A DNA stretch of 64,000 nucleotides from assembly GCF_003336755.1 (NCBI RefSeq), contig NZ_QMDI01000006.1, positions 186,001 through 250,000 of the forward strand, read 5' to 3'. This DNA is from Elioraea thermophila (ex Habib et al. 2022). GTDB taxonomy: Bacteria > Pseudomonadota > Alphaproteobacteria > Acetobacterales > Acetobacteraceae. The notes under the pieces were generated by a model. The model did not search any database. It was not told the DNA's origin and worked only from the letters and a program-made list of their open reading frames with translations. The position numbers and the translations under genes are program-made. This document shows positions 9,055 through 21,633 of the stretch, piece after piece. Position 1 is the first letter of the stretch. Every line of letters begins with the position of its first letter.

Positions 9055-10491
9055 TCAGGGCAGGCGGGAAAGCGCCCGTACGAGCCGTCGTGTCGCGGGC
9101 GCAAGAAGACGCGGGGCGAAGAAATTCCCCGCCGCGCGCCTGATGCTCTCGGCGTAGGTCGGATAGGGCAGGACGAGATCGGCGAGCGTGGCAAGCGACA
9201 CGCCGCGGCGAATGGCGAGCGCCAGCAGACCGATCATCTCCCCCGCGTGCGGGGCGAGCACGCTGGCGCCGAGCACGCGCCCGCGCCGGCTGGCGATGAT
9301 CTTGATCAGGCCATGCCGCACGCCTTCGGTCGCCGCACGATCGGTCTCGGCGATCGGCCAGCGCAGGATGGCGAGGTCGGCGATCCCCCGCGCCCTTGCC
9401 TCGGCCTCGGTGAGGCCCACGGCGGCGAGTTCCGGATCCGTGTAGAGAGAGCGCGGGATCGTTTCGCAGGCGACCGTTGCGGGCAAGCGGAACAGCACGC
9501 GGCGCAGGATGACGCCGGCATGGTGGGAGGCGGCGTGGGTGAAGCGCTGCGGCCCCACACCTTCGATGTCGGCGATGTCGCCGGCGGCGAACACGCGGCG
9601 ATTGGAGACGCTGCGCAAGCCACGATCGACGCGGATGCCCTGCGGTGTCGTTTCGACATCGGCACGCTCGAGCCCGAGCGCTTCCAGGTTCGGCACCCGC
9701 CCGGTGGCAAGCAGGAGGTGGGAACCGACAAGGCGTTCCTCCCTGCCCTCGCCCGCCGCGAGGACGACCGCGAGGCCCGCCGGATCGGGCTCGACGCGCA
9801 GCAGTCGCATGCCCTCGCGCACCGCGACGCCATCTTCGCGCAGCGCGAGCAGAAGCCCCCCGACCAGTTCCGCCTCCTCGCGCGCGAGCGCCCGCCCCAC
9901 CTCGAGCACGGTGACGCGGGCGCCGAGCCGGGCGAAGGCCTGCGCCATCTCGAGCCCCATCGCGCCCGCGCCGAGCACGATCAGGTGGCGAGGCATCGCA
10001 TCGAGCGACCAGAGCGTCTCGTTGGTGAGGAAAGCCACCTGATCCAGCCCGGGGATCGCGGGGATCGCCGGGCGCGTGCCGGCGGCGATGACGATTCGCC
10101 GCGCGATGATCGTTTCGTCCCCCACCACCACGCGATCCCGCCCCGAGAAGCGCGCCTCTCCGTGGATGACGCGGGCGCCCAGTGCCCGGTAGCGATGGGC
10201 GGAATCGTTCGGCGCGATCTCGGCGACGGCGCGACGCACCTCGGCCATCACGGCGGCGAGGTCGATCCCGCCTTCCGTTCTTATCCCGAACCGTGCCGCC
10301 TGCCGCGCCATCGCCACACGGCGCGCGACGGCAAGCAGGGCCTTGGAGGGGACGCAGCCCGCGTTCAGGCACTCCCCGCCCATCGCGGCGCGCTCGATCA
10401 GCACCACGCGCGCGCCGAGCTGCGCCGCCCCGGCGACGACCGAGAGCCCCGCCGCGCCGGCGCCGATGACGACGAGATCGGCCTCAGCCAT
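9055..10491 (-). CDS. MerA/Lpd-type FAD pyridine nucleotide-disulfide oxidoreductase
   Basis: A 478-residue flavoprotein disulfide reductase. The FAD Rossmann motif (VVIGAGAAGLSVV) opens the protein, followed by the redox-active pair in GECLNAGCVPSKAL, the NAD(P)H-binding GAGAMGLEMAQ and the dimerisation domain. Where dihydrolipoamide dehydrogenase has the catalytic His (HPT..SE), this protein has Tyr in PYPTYAE, as mercuric reductase does. It has no N-terminal metal-binding domain. The ATG at 10491 overlaps the end of the upstream TVP38-type gene by 8 bp. The substrate is unknown; mercuric reduction is unlikely without other mer genes. Confidence 0.82.
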   Translation of the reverse strand: MAEADLVVIGAGAAGLSVVAGAAQLGARVVLIERAAMGGECLNAGCVPSKALLAVARRVAMARQAARFGIRTEGGIDLAAVMAEVRRAVAEIAPNDSAHRYRALGARVIHGEARFSGRDRVVVGDETIIARRIVIAAGTRPAIPAIPGLDQVAFLTNETLWSLDAMPRHLIVLGAGAMGLEMAQAFARLGARVTVLEVGRALAREEAELVGGLLLALREDGVAVREGMRLLRVEPDPAGLAVVLAAGEGREERLVGSHLLLATGRVPNLEALGLERADVETTPQGIRVDRGLRSVSNRRVFAAGDIADIEGVGPQRFTHAASHHAGVILRRVLFRLPATVACETIPRSLYTDPELAAVGLTEAEARARGIADLAILRWPIAETDRAATEGVRHGLIKIIASRRGRVLGASVLAPHAGEMIGLLALAIRRGVSLATLADLVLPYPTYAESIRRAAGNFFAPRLLAPATRRLVRALSRLP

Positions 10492-11230
10492 CGCGCAGCC
10501 TGCGGCGGGCCGCGACGTGCCGCCAAGCGACGGGGAGCAAGGCGAGCACGCCGAGCCCGACGAGCGGCAGCAGCACGGCGGGCGACAGCGCGAGATCGAG
10601 ATCGGGTCTTCCTCCCGCGGCGAGCACCTCGCCCGCGGCCGCCCCGAGCCCGGCATAGACGAAGGCGGCCGGCACGATGCCCACCAGGGTGGCGAGCGCA
10701 TAGGGGCCAAGCCGCATGCCGACCAAGGCGGGGGCGATGTTGACCAGCCAGAAGGGAAACAGGGGCACGAGGCGAAGGAACAGGAGGTAGAAGGCGCCGT
10801 CGCGCTCGAGCCCCGGGCGGAGGCGGGCGAGGAGGCGCGGTGCCCGCCGCGCCATCGTCGGCGCGAAGGTGGTGCGCACGGCGAGGAAGATGGCGATCGC
10901 GCCGAGCGAGGCCCCCGTGACGGAGAGCGCCGTGCCCCACCAGAGGCCGAACAGCACGCCCCCCGCCACGGTGAAGACGGCGCCGACCGGAAGGGAGGCC
11001 GCGACAACCGCCGCATAGGCGACGACGAAGACAGCGCCCGCCGGGACGGGCGCCTCCCTCACCGCCGCACGCAGCGCGGCGTGCCGGGCGGCGAGCGTGT
11101 CGAGCGAAAGGTGCTCATGGGCGCCGCTCAGCACCAGCCCGAGAGCCAGTGCCGCCACCATGGTGAGCAGCGCCCAGCGCAGGCGGATGGCGCGCCAGTC
11201 GCGCGGACGGCCGGAAGAACGGCGGGTCAT
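10484..11230 (-). CDS. TVP38/TMEM64 (VTT domain) membrane protein
   Basis: A 248-residue integral membrane protein with about five or six helices and a central VTT/DedA-like domain ([21 protein letters not shown] ... [14 protein letters not shown]). Relatives have been linked to lipid scrambling and membrane homeostasis. It overlaps the flavoprotein disulfide reductase gene, a pairing seen in many bacteria, which suggests a shared pathway. The start ATG 11230 is followed by a basic N-terminus and a first helix at about residues 20-38. Confidence 0.8.
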   Translation of the reverse strand: MTRRSSGRPRDWRAIRLRWALLTMVAALALGLVLSGAHEHLSLDTLAARHAALRAAVREAPVPAGAVFVVAYAAVVAASLPVGAVFTVAGGVLFGLWWGTALSVTGASLGAIAIFLAVRTTFAPTMARRAPRLLARLRPGLERDGAFYLLFLRLVPLFPFWLVNIAPALVGMRLGPYALATLVGIVPAAFVYAGLGAAAGEVLAAGGRPDLDLALSPAVLLPLVGLGVLALLPVAWRHVAARRRLRDG

Positions 11231-11391
11231 GCCGCCACCGCTGCAGCGCAGGCCGGCGGTGGCCGGCGTTGACCCCCCTCTTGTCCGGCGGCTATAGCCC
11301 CCCGCGAACGGAGCGGGTGCGTCTGGCCTCGGGGCGCGGCGCGCCGCGTCATCGCTTTTCCCGCGTATCGCGAAGGGATGGAGTTCGTGTC

Positions 11392-11529
11392 GTGACCAAG
11401 CGCACCTATCAGCCGAGCAAGCTCGTCCGCAAGCGCCGGCACGGCTTCCGCGCGCGCATGAGCACGGTGGGCGGGCGCAAGGTGCTGGCCGCGCGCCGTG
11501 CCAAGGGACGCAAGCGCCTCTCCGCCTGA
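11392..11529 (+). CDS. rpmH: Ribosomal protein bL34
   Basis: A 45-residue, strongly basic protein beginning with [18 protein letters not shown], the universal bL34 opening, and ending with the [18 protein letters not shown] tail. It is part of the large ribosomal subunit. The start is GTG 11392; the closest upstream ATG (11378) runs into a stop after five codons. It is first in the conserved rpmH-rnpA-yidD-yidC block. Confidence 0.97.
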   Translation: MTKRTYQPSKLVRKRRHGFRARMSTVGGRKVLAARRAKGRKRLSA

Positions 11530-11566
11530 CCCCGCTGCCGCCGGCCGGCCCTCGCGCCCCGAGCGG

Positions 11567-11884
11567 ATGAAGCGTCGCGCGGAGTTCCTGGCGGTGGCGG
11601 CGAAAGGACGGAAGGCGTCGATGCCCGGTCTCGTGCTGCAGGGGTTGAAGGTCGAGGGGCGCGCGGCGACCCGGCTCGGCTTCACCTGCTCGCGCAAGGT
11701 GGGTGGGGCGGTCGAGCGCAACCGGGCGCGGCGGCGGCTGCGCGCGGCGGCCGATGTCGTGCTTCGCCCCGGCCCCGCGGGCTGGGACTTCGTGCTGGTC
11801 GGCCGTACCGCCACGCTCGATCGCCCCTTCGCCGCCCTGGTCGAAGACTTGCGCCAGGGCCTCGCGCGGATCGGCGCGGCATGA
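11567..11884 (+). CDS. rnpA: Ribonuclease P protein component
   Basis: About 105 residues with the RnpA signature: [38 protein letters not shown] (containing the RNR core) and a final helix [10 protein letters not shown]. It binds the P RNA and helps mature tRNA 5' ends. The ATG at 11567 is chosen, although an in-frame upstream extension into the spacer after rpmH is possible. The stop overlaps the yidD start (ATGA), so the two are translationally coupled. Confidence 0.93.
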   Translation: MKRRAEFLAVAAKGRKASMPGLVLQGLKVEGRAATRLGFTCSRKVGGAVERNRARRRLRAAADVVLRPGPAGWDFVLVGRTATLDRPFAALVEDLRQGLARIGAA

Positions 11885-12120
11885 GCCCGCTCGCCCATCT
11901 GCTGCGCGGCGGCATCACCGCCTATCAGTGGACCATCCGACCGGTGATCGGCGCCCACTGTCGTTTCGTCCCCTCCTGTTCCGAGTACGCGAAGGAGGCG
12001 ATCGCCACCCACGGCGCGGTGAAGGGGGCGGGGCTTGCCGCCTGGCGCATCCTGCGCTGCAACCCCTGGTGCGCGGGCGGGCACGACCCGGTGCCGCCGC
12101 GACGCTGCGACAGCCCCTGA
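11881..12120 (+). CDS. yidD: Membrane protein insertion efficiency factor YidD
   Basis: A 79-residue small protein with the YidD signature [15 protein letters not shown] and the [17 protein letters not shown] tail, both rich in conserved cysteines. It is a peripheral inner membrane protein thought to help YidC-dependent insertion. The ATG overlaps the rnpA stop, and yidC begins 14 bases after the yidD stop. Confidence 0.95.
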   Translation: MSPLAHLLRGGITAYQWTIRPVIGAHCRFVPSCSEYAKEAIATHGAVKGAGLAAWRILRCNPWCAGGHDPVPPRRCDSP

Positions 12121-12133
12121 AGGCGCGGACGAG

Positions 12134-13915
12134 ATGGTCGACCAGAAGCGGCTGATCCTCGCGATCAGCATTTCCATCGTCATCCTGTTCCTGTTCGAGA
12201 TCTTCTGGAACCAGCCGATCCGCGAGGCGGAGCGCGCCCGACAGGCGGAACTGGAGGAGATCGCCCGCATCGAGGCCGAGCGCATGGCCGCCGAGGCCCC
12301 TGGTGCGGCGCCTTCCCTCGCCGCGCCCGCGCCCGGCATGGGCCCGGCGGCGGCTCCCCCCTCCGTGCCGGCCTCGCTCAGGGTGCGGATCGAAACGCCC
12401 GAGATCGAAGGCTCGATCAACCTCGCCGGTGCGGTGATCGACGACGTCTCGTTGCGCCGCTTCGGGGTGACCCCCGACCCCAATTCGGATCGCGTGCGCC
12501 TGTTCACCCCGCGGGGATTGCCGGAGGCCTATTTCGCGCAGTTCGGCTGGGCGGCGGCGGGCGGGGACGTCGTCGTGCCCGGCCCGGACACGATCTGGCA
12601 GACCTCGGCCAACGTGCTGACCCCCGGGCGGCCGATCACCCTCTCCTGGGACAACGGGCAGGGCCAGCGGTTCGAGATCATCCTCGCCATCGACGACCAT
12701 TTCCTGTTCACGGTCGAACAGCGGGTGATCAACGGCGGAGCCGGAACGGTGGCGGTGAACCCTTGGGCCCGCGTGCGGCGCGAATACACGCCGCAGACCG
12801 GCGGGTTTTTCATCTCGCATGAGGGGCTCGCCGGCGTGTTCGACGGCAGGCTCACCGAACAGACCTACGACGATGCGCGCAAGGAGGCGCAGAACCGCGG
12901 CGGCATCTCTTTCCAGCACGAAGGGCGCGGCGGCTGGGCCGGCTTCAGCGACAAGTACTGGCTCGGCGCGCTGATCCCGGACCAGACGCAGACCACCACC
13001 TTCACCTGGCGCGTCATCACCGAGGGTGCGCAGCCGCGCTACCAGATCGACTTCCTCGCCGGCGACAAGGTGATCGGACCGGGGCTTTCCACCTCCTCGC
13101 GCAACTACCTGTTCGCGGGAGCGAAGGAGGTGGCGGTGATCGATCGTGTCGCCGCCCAGCTCAACGTGCCGGGCTTCGACAAGGCGATCGACTGGGGCTG
13201 GTTCTACTTCCTCACCCGCCCGTTCTTCGCCGCGCTCCATTGGCTGCACGAACTGACCGGCAATTACGGGGTGGCGATCCTGATCTTCACCCTGTTCCTG
13301 AAGATCCTGTTCTTCCCGCTCGCCAACAAGTCCTACCGCTCGATGAGCAAAATGAAGCTCCTTGCCCCCCAGATGCAGGAGCTGAAGGAGCGGTACAAGG
13401 ACGACCCCACCAAGATGCAGCAGGAGATGATGGCGCTCTACAAGCGCGAGAAGGTGAACCCCGTCTCGGGGTGCCTGCCCATCCTGCTGCAGATCCCGGT
13501 GTTCTTCGCCCTCTACAAGGTGCTGTTCGTCACCATCGAGATGCGGCACGCGCCGTTCTTCGGCTGGATCCAGGACCTCTCCGCGCCCGACCCGACGAAC
13601 ATCTTCAACCTGTTCGGCCTCATCCCGTTCGACCCCACGGTCATCCCCATCATCGGGCCGTTCCTGCACCTCGGCATCTGGCCCCTGTTCATGGGGGTGA
13701 CGATGTATCTGCAGCAGAAGCTCAATCCCGCACCGCCGGACCCGATCCAGCAGAAGGTGTTCATGCTGATGCCCTTCATCTTCACCTTCATGCTGGCCTC
13801 CTTCCCGGCCGGGCTCGTCATCTACTGGTCGTGGAACAACATCCTCTCCATCGCCCAGCAGTGGCTGATCATGCGCCGGATGGCGGCGCAGGCACCGCAG
13901 CCGGCGAAGACGTGA
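12134..13915 (+). CDS. yidC: Membrane protein insertase YidC
   Basis: A 593-residue Oxa1/YidC insertase of the Gram-negative type. An N-terminal signal-anchor helix (LILAISISIVILFLFEIFW) is followed by a Pro/Ala-rich linker, a large periplasmic beta domain (about residues 85-330) and five C-terminal membrane helices including the NYGVAILIFTLFLKILFFPL and GCLPILLQIPVFFALYKVLF segments. It inserts inner-membrane proteins, which here would include antenna polypeptides. The GTG start of engB overlaps the yidC stop. Confidence 0.97.
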   Translation: MVDQKRLILAISISIVILFLFEIFWNQPIREAERARQAELEEIARIEAERMAAEAPGAAPSLAAPAPGMGPAAAPPSVPASLRVRIETPEIEGSINLAGAVIDDVSLRRFGVTPDPNSDRVRLFTPRGLPEAYFAQFGWAAAGGDVVVPGPDTIWQTSANVLTPGRPITLSWDNGQGQRFEIILAIDDHFLFTVEQRVINGGAGTVAVNPWARVRREYTPQTGGFFISHEGLAGVFDGRLTEQTYDDARKEAQNRGGISFQHEGRGGWAGFSDKYWLGALIPDQTQTTTFTWRVITEGAQPRYQIDFLAGDKVIGPGLSTSSRNYLFAGAKEVAVIDRVAAQLNVPGFDKAIDWGWFYFLTRPFFAALHWLHELTGNYGVAILIFTLFLKILFFPLANKSYRSMSKMKLLAPQMQELKERYKDDPTKMQQEMMALYKREKVNPVSGCLPILLQIPVFFALYKVLFVTIEMRHAPFFGWIQDLSAPDPTNIFNLFGLIPFDPTVIPIIGPFLHLGIWPLFMGVTMYLQQKLNPAPPDPIQQKVFMLMPFIFTFMLASFPAGLVIYWSWNNILSIAQQWLIMRRMAAQAPQPAKT

Positions 13916-14583
13916 TCGCCTTTCCCGCGGGGCTGGCCGAGGCGAAGGACGAGGCGGCGCGCGCCGCGCTGATCGAGGCGGGGCGCCTCCTGTTCGCCGC
14001 CGAGGCCCGGTTCGTCGCCGCCGCCCGCACGCTCGACCAGCTCCCCCCGCCCGGCCTGCCCGAGGTCGCCTTCGCCGGCCGCTCCAATGTCGGCAAATCC
14101 TCGCTGCTCAACGCGCTGACCGGGCGGCGGGGGCTCGCCCGCGTCTCGGCCACCCCGGGGCGGACGCGCGAGCTCGTCTTCTTCGATCTCGCCTCACGTC
14201 TTCTTCTCGTCGACATGCCGGGCTACGGCTATGCGGAGGTGGCGAAATCGGTGCGCGAGGCTTGGGAGGGCACGATGTTCGCCTATTTGCGCGGCCGCCC
14301 CTCCCTGCGGCGTGTCGTGCTGCTGATCGACGCCCGCGTGGGCTTCAAGCCGGCCGACGAGGCGGCGATGCGCGTGCTGGATGAGGCGGCGGTCGCCTAC
14401 CAGATCGCGCTGACCAAGGCCGACAAGGTGAAGCCCGCCGTGCTGGAGGCGATGCGGCGGCGGGCGGAGACGGTGGCGCGCGGCCACACCGCCGCCCACC
14501 CGCTCGTGCTCGCCACCAGCGCCGAGACCGGGGCCGGGATCGCCGAGTTGCGCGCAGAGCTCGCTTCGCTGGCCCGCGCTTGA
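13912..14583 (+). CDS. engB: Ribosome biogenesis GTPase EngB (YsxC)
   Basis: A 223-residue TRAFAC-class GTPase with P-loop [10 protein letters not shown], switch I Thr in [20 protein letters not shown] (G3), TKADK (G4) and the final ATSAETG (G5). The family acts in assembly of the large ribosomal subunit. Start GTG 13912 overlaps the yidC stop in GTGA. argB follows with 50 bp between, as in many alphaproteobacteria. Confidence 0.94.
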   Translation: MIAFPAGLAEAKDEAARAALIEAGRLLFAAEARFVAAARTLDQLPPPGLPEVAFAGRSNVGKSSLLNALTGRRGLARVSATPGRTRELVFFDLASRLLLVDMPGYGYAEVAKSVREAWEGTMFAYLRGRPSLRRVVLLIDARVGFKPADEAAMRVLDEAAVAYQIALTKADKVKPAVLEAMRRRAETVARGHTAAHPLVLATSAETGAGIAELRAELASLARA

Positions 14584-14633
14584 CCCGCCCGCGCGCGACG
14601 CCTAAGGCGCGCGGGACTTCGGCGGAGGGGGCG

Positions 14634-15554
14634 ATGGCGGACGGACGCGGCGCGGCGCGAAACGAGACGCGGGAACACACCGGCGAGGAGAGGGCGCGGA
14701 TCCTCTCCGAGGCCCTGCCCTTCCTGCTGCGCTATGACAACGCCACCGTCGTCATCAAGTACGGCGGCCATGCGATGGGCGACGACGAGCTCGCCGTCAC
14801 CTTCGGCCGCGACGTCGCCTGGCTGCAGCTCTCCGGCCTGCACCCGGTGGTGGTGCATGGCGGGGGCCCGCAGATCAACGCGATGCTGGAACGGCTCGAC
14901 ATCAAATCGACCTTCGTCGACGGGCTGCGCGTCACCGACGAGAAGATGGTCGAGGTGGTGGAGATGGTGCTCGCCGGCACCGTCAACTCGCAGGTCGCCG
15001 CGCTGATCAACCGCGCGGGCGTGATGGCGGTCGGCATCTCCGGCAAGGATGCGGGGCTCATCCGCGCGCGCAAGCTCACCCGCACCAAGCGCGACCCGGA
15101 TTCGAACATCGAGCGCGTGCTCGATCTCGGTTTCGTCGGCGAACCGGAGGCGATCGACACCAGGGTGCTGGAGGCGCTGCGCGGGGCGGAGATCGTGCCG
15201 GTGATCGCTCCCGTCGGCCTCGGCCCCGACGGCAAGACCTACAACATCAACGCCGACACGGTGGCCGGCGCGATCGCGGGCGCGCTCAAAGCGAAGCGCC
15301 TGCTGATGCTGACCGACGTGCCGGGGGTGCTGGACAAGGACAAGAAACTCATCCCCGAACTCACCGCCGCCGAAGCCGAACGGCTGATCGCCGACGGCAC
15401 GATTTCGGGCGGCATGATCCCGAAGGTGGAACACTGCCTCGCCGCCGTCCGCGCGGGGGCGGAGGCGGCGGTGATCGTGGATGGACGCGTGCCGCATGCG
15501 ATCCTGCTCGAACTCTTCACCGAACAGGGGGCGGGCACGCTGATCCGGCCCTGA
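14634..15554 (+). CDS. argB: Acetylglutamate kinase
   Basis: A 306-residue amino acid kinase that phosphorylates N-acetylglutamate, the second step of arginine synthesis. Motifs: the ATP-site [12 protein letters not shown], the substrate loop [24 protein letters not shown], and the [20 protein letters not shown] segment. The N-terminal helix (about residues 10-25) resembles that of the hexameric, arginine-regulated forms, so feedback control and PII binding are plausible; glnK lies nearby. ATG 14634 has a GGAGGGG site just upstream. Two strong hairpins follow before the convergent amtB. Confidence 0.95.
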   Translation: MADGRGAARNETREHTGEERARILSEALPFLLRYDNATVVIKYGGHAMGDDELAVTFGRDVAWLQLSGLHPVVVHGGGPQINAMLERLDIKSTFVDGLRVTDEKMVEVVEMVLAGTVNSQVAALINRAGVMAVGISGKDAGLIRARKLTRTKRDPDSNIERVLDLGFVGEPEAIDTRVLEALRGAEIVPVIAPVGLGPDGKTYNINADTVAGAIAGALKAKRLLMLTDVPGVLDKDKKLIPELTAAEAERLIADGTISGGMIPKVEHCLAAVRAGAEAAVIVDGRVPHAILLELFTEQGAGTLIRP

Positions 15555-15560
15555 AACGGA

Positions 15561-15600
15561 CCGCGCCCGGGCCGAAGCCGGCCCGGGCGCGGACCTTTCG
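15561..15600 (+). terminator. Terminator hairpin after argB
   Basis: CCGCGCCCGGGCC (15561-15573) pairs perfectly with GGCCCGGGCGCGG (15580-15592) around a 6-base loop, followed by ACCTTTCG. It starts 6 bp after the argB stop. The weak T-run is normal for GC-rich genomes. Confidence 0.75.
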
Positions 15601-15610
15601 CAAGGGTGGC

Positions 15611-15636
15611 GGGCGGGCCGGCACCCCGGCCCGCCC
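15611..15636 (-). terminator. Terminator hairpin after amtB
   Basis: GGGCGGGCCGG (15611-15621) pairs with CCGGCCCGCCC (15626-15636) around a 4-base loop. It lies 10 bp beyond the amtB stop, back to back with the argB terminator between these convergent genes. Confidence 0.65.
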
Positions 15637-15646
15637 CCTCGACCGC

Positions 15647-16948
<1,302 letters not shown>

Positions 16949-16973
16949 CGATCCTTACTCCCCAGAGGTCCGA

Positions 16974-18737
<1,764 letters not shown>

Positions 18738-18818
18738 AGGCAGTCCTGCCACGTTTGCGCCTCCGCCCTGCCGTCGGCGCATGGTCGCATGCGACGTCGC
18801 CCATCGCGGAGGCCGCCC

Positions 18819-19124
18819 ATGCGCCCGTTCCTCGCCGCTTTCGCCGCCCTCGGCCTGATCGCCGCCACCCCAGCCTCGGCCGACCCCTGGTGGGGACGCC
18901 ACGGCAAGCCCCACCGCGGCTGGGGCCCACCACCCAACGTGGTGGTGATCCCGGGCTACGGCCCGCCGCCGCCCGTCATCATCGTCCCGCCCCGGCGGCC
19001 GCCGCCGGTCGTCGTCATCCCACCGGGCGCCTACGCCTACCCTGCCTGGCGGCCCTACCCGGTCCATCCGCCCGCCCCGTACGGACACTTCTCCTTCGGC
19101 CTCACCGTGCCGTTCGGGCGCTGA
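18819..19124 (+). CDS. Small secreted proline-rich protein
   Basis: A 101-residue protein with a good signal peptide (RPFLAAFAALGLIAATPASA, cut probably after Ala-Ser-Ala at about residue 21). The mature part is dominated by Pro, Gly, Tyr and Val with alternating PPP and VVVIP runs, suggesting an extended envelope or surface protein. The ATG at 18819 has GGAGG (18808-18812) six bases upstream. I do not recognise a named family. It sits alone between the ubiH-like and ybaK-like genes. Confidence 0.7.
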   Translation: MRPFLAAFAALGLIAATPASADPWWGRHGKPHRGWGPPPNVVVIPGYGPPPPVIIVPPRRPPPVVVIPPGAYAYPAWRPYPVHPPAPYGHFSFGLTVPFGR

Positions 19125-19156
19125 CCGTTCGTGCGCGCCGTGGCATGGTCCGCCCC

Positions 19157-19678
19157 ATGGCGCTCACCCCCGAAGAGTTCCTCGCCCGGCTCGACGCCTG
19201 GGGCATCGCGCACGAGACGATCTGGCACGAGCCGGTGTTCACGGTGGCGGAGACGAAGGCTTTGGGGCTCACCGAACGCCTGCCCGGCGCGCACGTGAAG
19301 AACCTGTTCCTGAAGGACAAGGCCGGCGCGTTCTGGCTCGTCACCATGCTCGAGCACCGCAACGTGTCGGTCAACGCGCTCGCCCGCGCGCTCGCCGCCC
19401 CCCGGATGAGCTTCGCGTCCGCCGAGGACATGCGCGCCATCCTCGGGGTGGAACCGGGTTCGGTGACCCCCTTCGCGCTCGCCAACGAGACGGCGCGCGG
19501 GGTCGCCTTCGTGGTCGATTCCGCCCTGCTCGATGGCCACTTCGCCCGGATCAACGCCCACCCGCTGACCAACCGCGCGACGACGGGTGTCGCGCTCGAG
19601 GGCTTCCGCGCCTTCCTCGACCGGGTCGGCCACGCCCCGCGCCTTGTCGATCTCGACGCGCTCGATCGCGCCGCCTGA
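19157..19678 (+). CDS. YbaK/ProX-type aminoacyl-tRNA deacylase
   Basis: A 173-residue single-domain protein of the YbaK/prolyl-tRNA editing family, which hydrolyses mischarged Ala- or Cys-tRNA(Pro). Recognisable segments are HEPVFTVAETKAL, LPGAHVKNLFLKDK, GSVTPFALAN and NAHPLTNRATTGV. The last of these (HPxxN) and the GAHVKNLFL strand match stand-alone ProX-type proteins better than YbaK proper. Start ATG 19157; an in-frame ATG 12 bases upstream is possible. The exact substrate is unproven. Confidence 0.85.
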   Translation: MALTPEEFLARLDAWGIAHETIWHEPVFTVAETKALGLTERLPGAHVKNLFLKDKAGAFWLVTMLEHRNVSVNALARALAAPRMSFASAEDMRAILGVEPGSVTPFALANETARGVAFVVDSALLDGHFARINAHPLTNRATTGVALEGFRAFLDRVGHAPRLVDLDALDRAA

Positions 19679-19780
19679 CCCTGCCGGCGGGGCTTGTTCG
19701 CGCGCCTTCCCACCTCATGTTATCGAAGGCGCGCCGGGCCCCTCCCCGGCTCACCCAACGGAAGGCGCGCGGAAGGCGGC

Positions 19781-20713
19781 ATGGAAATCATCTTCGACCC
19801 GAAAGGCAACACCAGCCCGCGCAACGGCGGCGCGGCGGCGGATGTGATCAAGGACTCGACGGAAGCCACCTTCGTCGCCGACGTCATCCAGGCGAGCCGC
19901 GAGGTTCCCGTCATCGTCGACTTCTTCGCCACCTGGTGCGGGCCCTGCAAGCAGCTGACCCCGGTGCTCGAGCGCGTGGTGCGCTCCGCCGGCGGCAAGG
20001 TACGCCTGGTCAAGGTCGACATCGACAAGAACCAGCGCCTCGCCGCCCAGCTGCGCATCCAGTCCGTGCCCACCGTCTACGCCTTCTACCAGGGCCAGCC
20101 GGTGGATGGGTTCCAGGGTGCCTTGCCGGAAAGCCAGGTCAAGGCCTGGGTCGAGCGGCTGGTGCAGCTCGCCGGCGGGGCGATGCCGGCCGAGGAGCTG
20201 ATCGCGGCGGCGAAGGAGGCGGCGGCGCGCGGCGCACACGACGAGGCGGCGGAGATCCTGCGCGCGCTGCTCGCCGAACAGCCGGACAACGCCGAAGCGA
20301 TCGGCCTGCTCGGGCGGGCGCTGATCGCGCAGGGCCGGCTCGAGGAGGCGCGCGCCCTCGTCGCCACCCTGCCTTCCAACATCGAGGCGCATGCCGAGAT
20401 CCAGGGCGTGAAATCGGCGCTCGAGCTCGCCGAGCAGGGGCGCGAGGCGCAAGCCAAGCTTGCCGAGCTGCAGGCGCGGCTCGCGCGCAACGCCGACGAC
20501 CATCAGGCGCGCTTCGACTATGCGATCGCGCTGAATGCCCTCGGCAAGCGCGAGGAGGCGGCCGAGCAGCTGCTGCAGATCATCCGGCGGGATCGCAAGT
20601 GGAACGACGAGGCCGCACGGCTGCAGCTGCTCAAGTTCTTCGAGGCCTGGGGGCTGACCGACGAGGTGACGGTGGCCGCGCGGCGACGCCTCTCGTCGCT
20701 CCTGTTCAGTTGA
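19781..20713 (+). CDS. cnoX: Thioredoxin/TPR co-chaperone (CnoX/YbbN type)
   Basis: A 310-residue protein. An N-terminal thioredoxin domain (about residues 25-135) holds the WCGPC active site at 52-56, and a TPR-like C-terminal half (about 150-305) follows. CnoX of Escherichia coli is a holdase that protects proteins during oxidative stress and hands them to GroEL. Its E. coli form lacks a redox-active CXXC, whereas this one keeps both cysteines, as alphaproteobacterial forms often do. The Lon-like gene follows 14 bp downstream, a frequent pairing. Confidence 0.88.
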   Translation: MEIIFDPKGNTSPRNGGAAADVIKDSTEATFVADVIQASREVPVIVDFFATWCGPCKQLTPVLERVVRSAGGKVRLVKVDIDKNQRLAAQLRIQSVPTVYAFYQGQPVDGFQGALPESQVKAWVERLVQLAGGAMPAEELIAAAKEAAARGAHDEAAEILRALLAEQPDNAEAIGLLGRALIAQGRLEEARALVATLPSNIEAHAEIQGVKSALELAEQGREAQAKLAELQARLARNADDHQARFDYAIALNALGKREEAAEQLLQIIRRDRKWNDEAARLQLLKFFEAWGLTDEVTVAARRRLSSLLFS

Positions 20714-20727
20714 GCCCGACTCCGGTG

Positions 20728-21399
20728 ATGACCGCCTCCGCCTGGCACCCGGCCTACGAGGACCTGCCGGGCGAGATCGCGGTGTTTCCCCTCACCGGCG
20801 CTCTCCTGCTGCCGCAGGGGCGGCTGCCGCTCAACATCTTCGAACCGCGCTACCTCGCCATGACGCTCGATTCGCTGGCGGAAGGGCGCATGTTCGGCAT
20901 GGTGCAGCCGAACCCCGCGGAACCGCCGGGCGAGACCGGCCCCGCCCTCTATCGCGTCGGCTGCCTCGGCCGCCTCTCCTCCTTCGCCGAGACGGAGGAC
21001 GGGCGGCTCCTGATCACGCTGACGGGGATCATCCGTTTCGAGATCGTGGCCGAACTGCCGATGCGTCGCGGCTACCGGCGGGTGCGCGTCGACTACTCCG
21101 CCTTCGCCGAGGATCTCGACCTCGCGCAGCGGCCCGAACTCGATCGCGCCCGTCTCGAGCGCGGCTTGCGCGCCTTCTTCCGTGCGCGCGGGATCGACGC
21201 CAATTGGCAGGCGGTGCGCGAGATGTCGAACGCCACCCTCGTCACCACCCTCTCCATGGTCTGTCCGTTCGAGCCGTGCGAGAAGCAGGCCCTCCTGGAG
21301 GCGCCGACCGTCGATGACCGCGCCGATCTCCTGCTCACCCTGATCGAGATCGGCGCCCATGGCGGATCGGAAGGGGGGCCGCGCTCGCCGCTCTCCTGA
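20728..21399 (+). CDS. LON substrate-binding domain protein
   Basis: A 223-residue protein made only of the Lon N-terminal (PUA-like) domain: IAVFPLTGALLLPQGRLPLNIFEPRYLAM is the hallmark, followed by GCLGRLSSFAETEDGRLLITLTG. It has no ATPase or protease domain. Its function is unknown; it may bind unfolded substrates, which would fit its place next to the CnoX-type co-chaperone. ATG 20728 is chosen; an in-frame GTG directly before it, or a TTG overlapping the cnoX stop, could also serve. Confidence 0.85.
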   Translation: MTASAWHPAYEDLPGEIAVFPLTGALLLPQGRLPLNIFEPRYLAMTLDSLAEGRMFGMVQPNPAEPPGETGPALYRVGCLGRLSSFAETEDGRLLITLTGIIRFEIVAELPMRRGYRRVRVDYSAFAEDLDLAQRPELDRARLERGLRAFFRARGIDANWQAVREMSNATLVTTLSMVCPFEPCEKQALLEAPTVDDRADLLLTLIEIGAHGGSEGGPRSPLS

Positions 21400-21408
21400 G
21401 GCGATGCG

Positions 21409-21633
21409 ATGAGCGACGAGATCGATCCACGCCTGCTCGAGATCCTCGTCTGCCCCGTCACCAAGGGGCCGCTGCGCTACGATCGTGAGCGCAACGAACT
21501 GATCAGCGAACGAGCGGGCCTCGCCTATCCCATCCGCGACGGGGTACCGATCATGCTGCCCGAGGAGGCCCGCCCGCTCGACGCACCCGCACCGCTGCCG
21601 AAGGGCCTCGGCGACCCGGCCGCCGAGGCGTGA
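21409..21633 (+). CDS. Trm112-like protein (UPF0434/YcaR)
   Basis: A 74-residue protein with the Trm112/YcaR signature: [26 protein letters not shown] and [17 protein letters not shown]. Bacterial members are small zinc-ribbon-like proteins that have lost most zinc cysteines (only one remains here) and are thought to support methyltransferases. The stop overlaps the start of the DUF971 gene, and the pair is common in alphaproteobacteria. Confidence 0.9.
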   Translation: MSDEIDPRLLEILVCPVTKGPLRYDRERNELISERAGLAYPIRDGVPIMLPEEARPLDAPAPLPKGLGDPAAEA

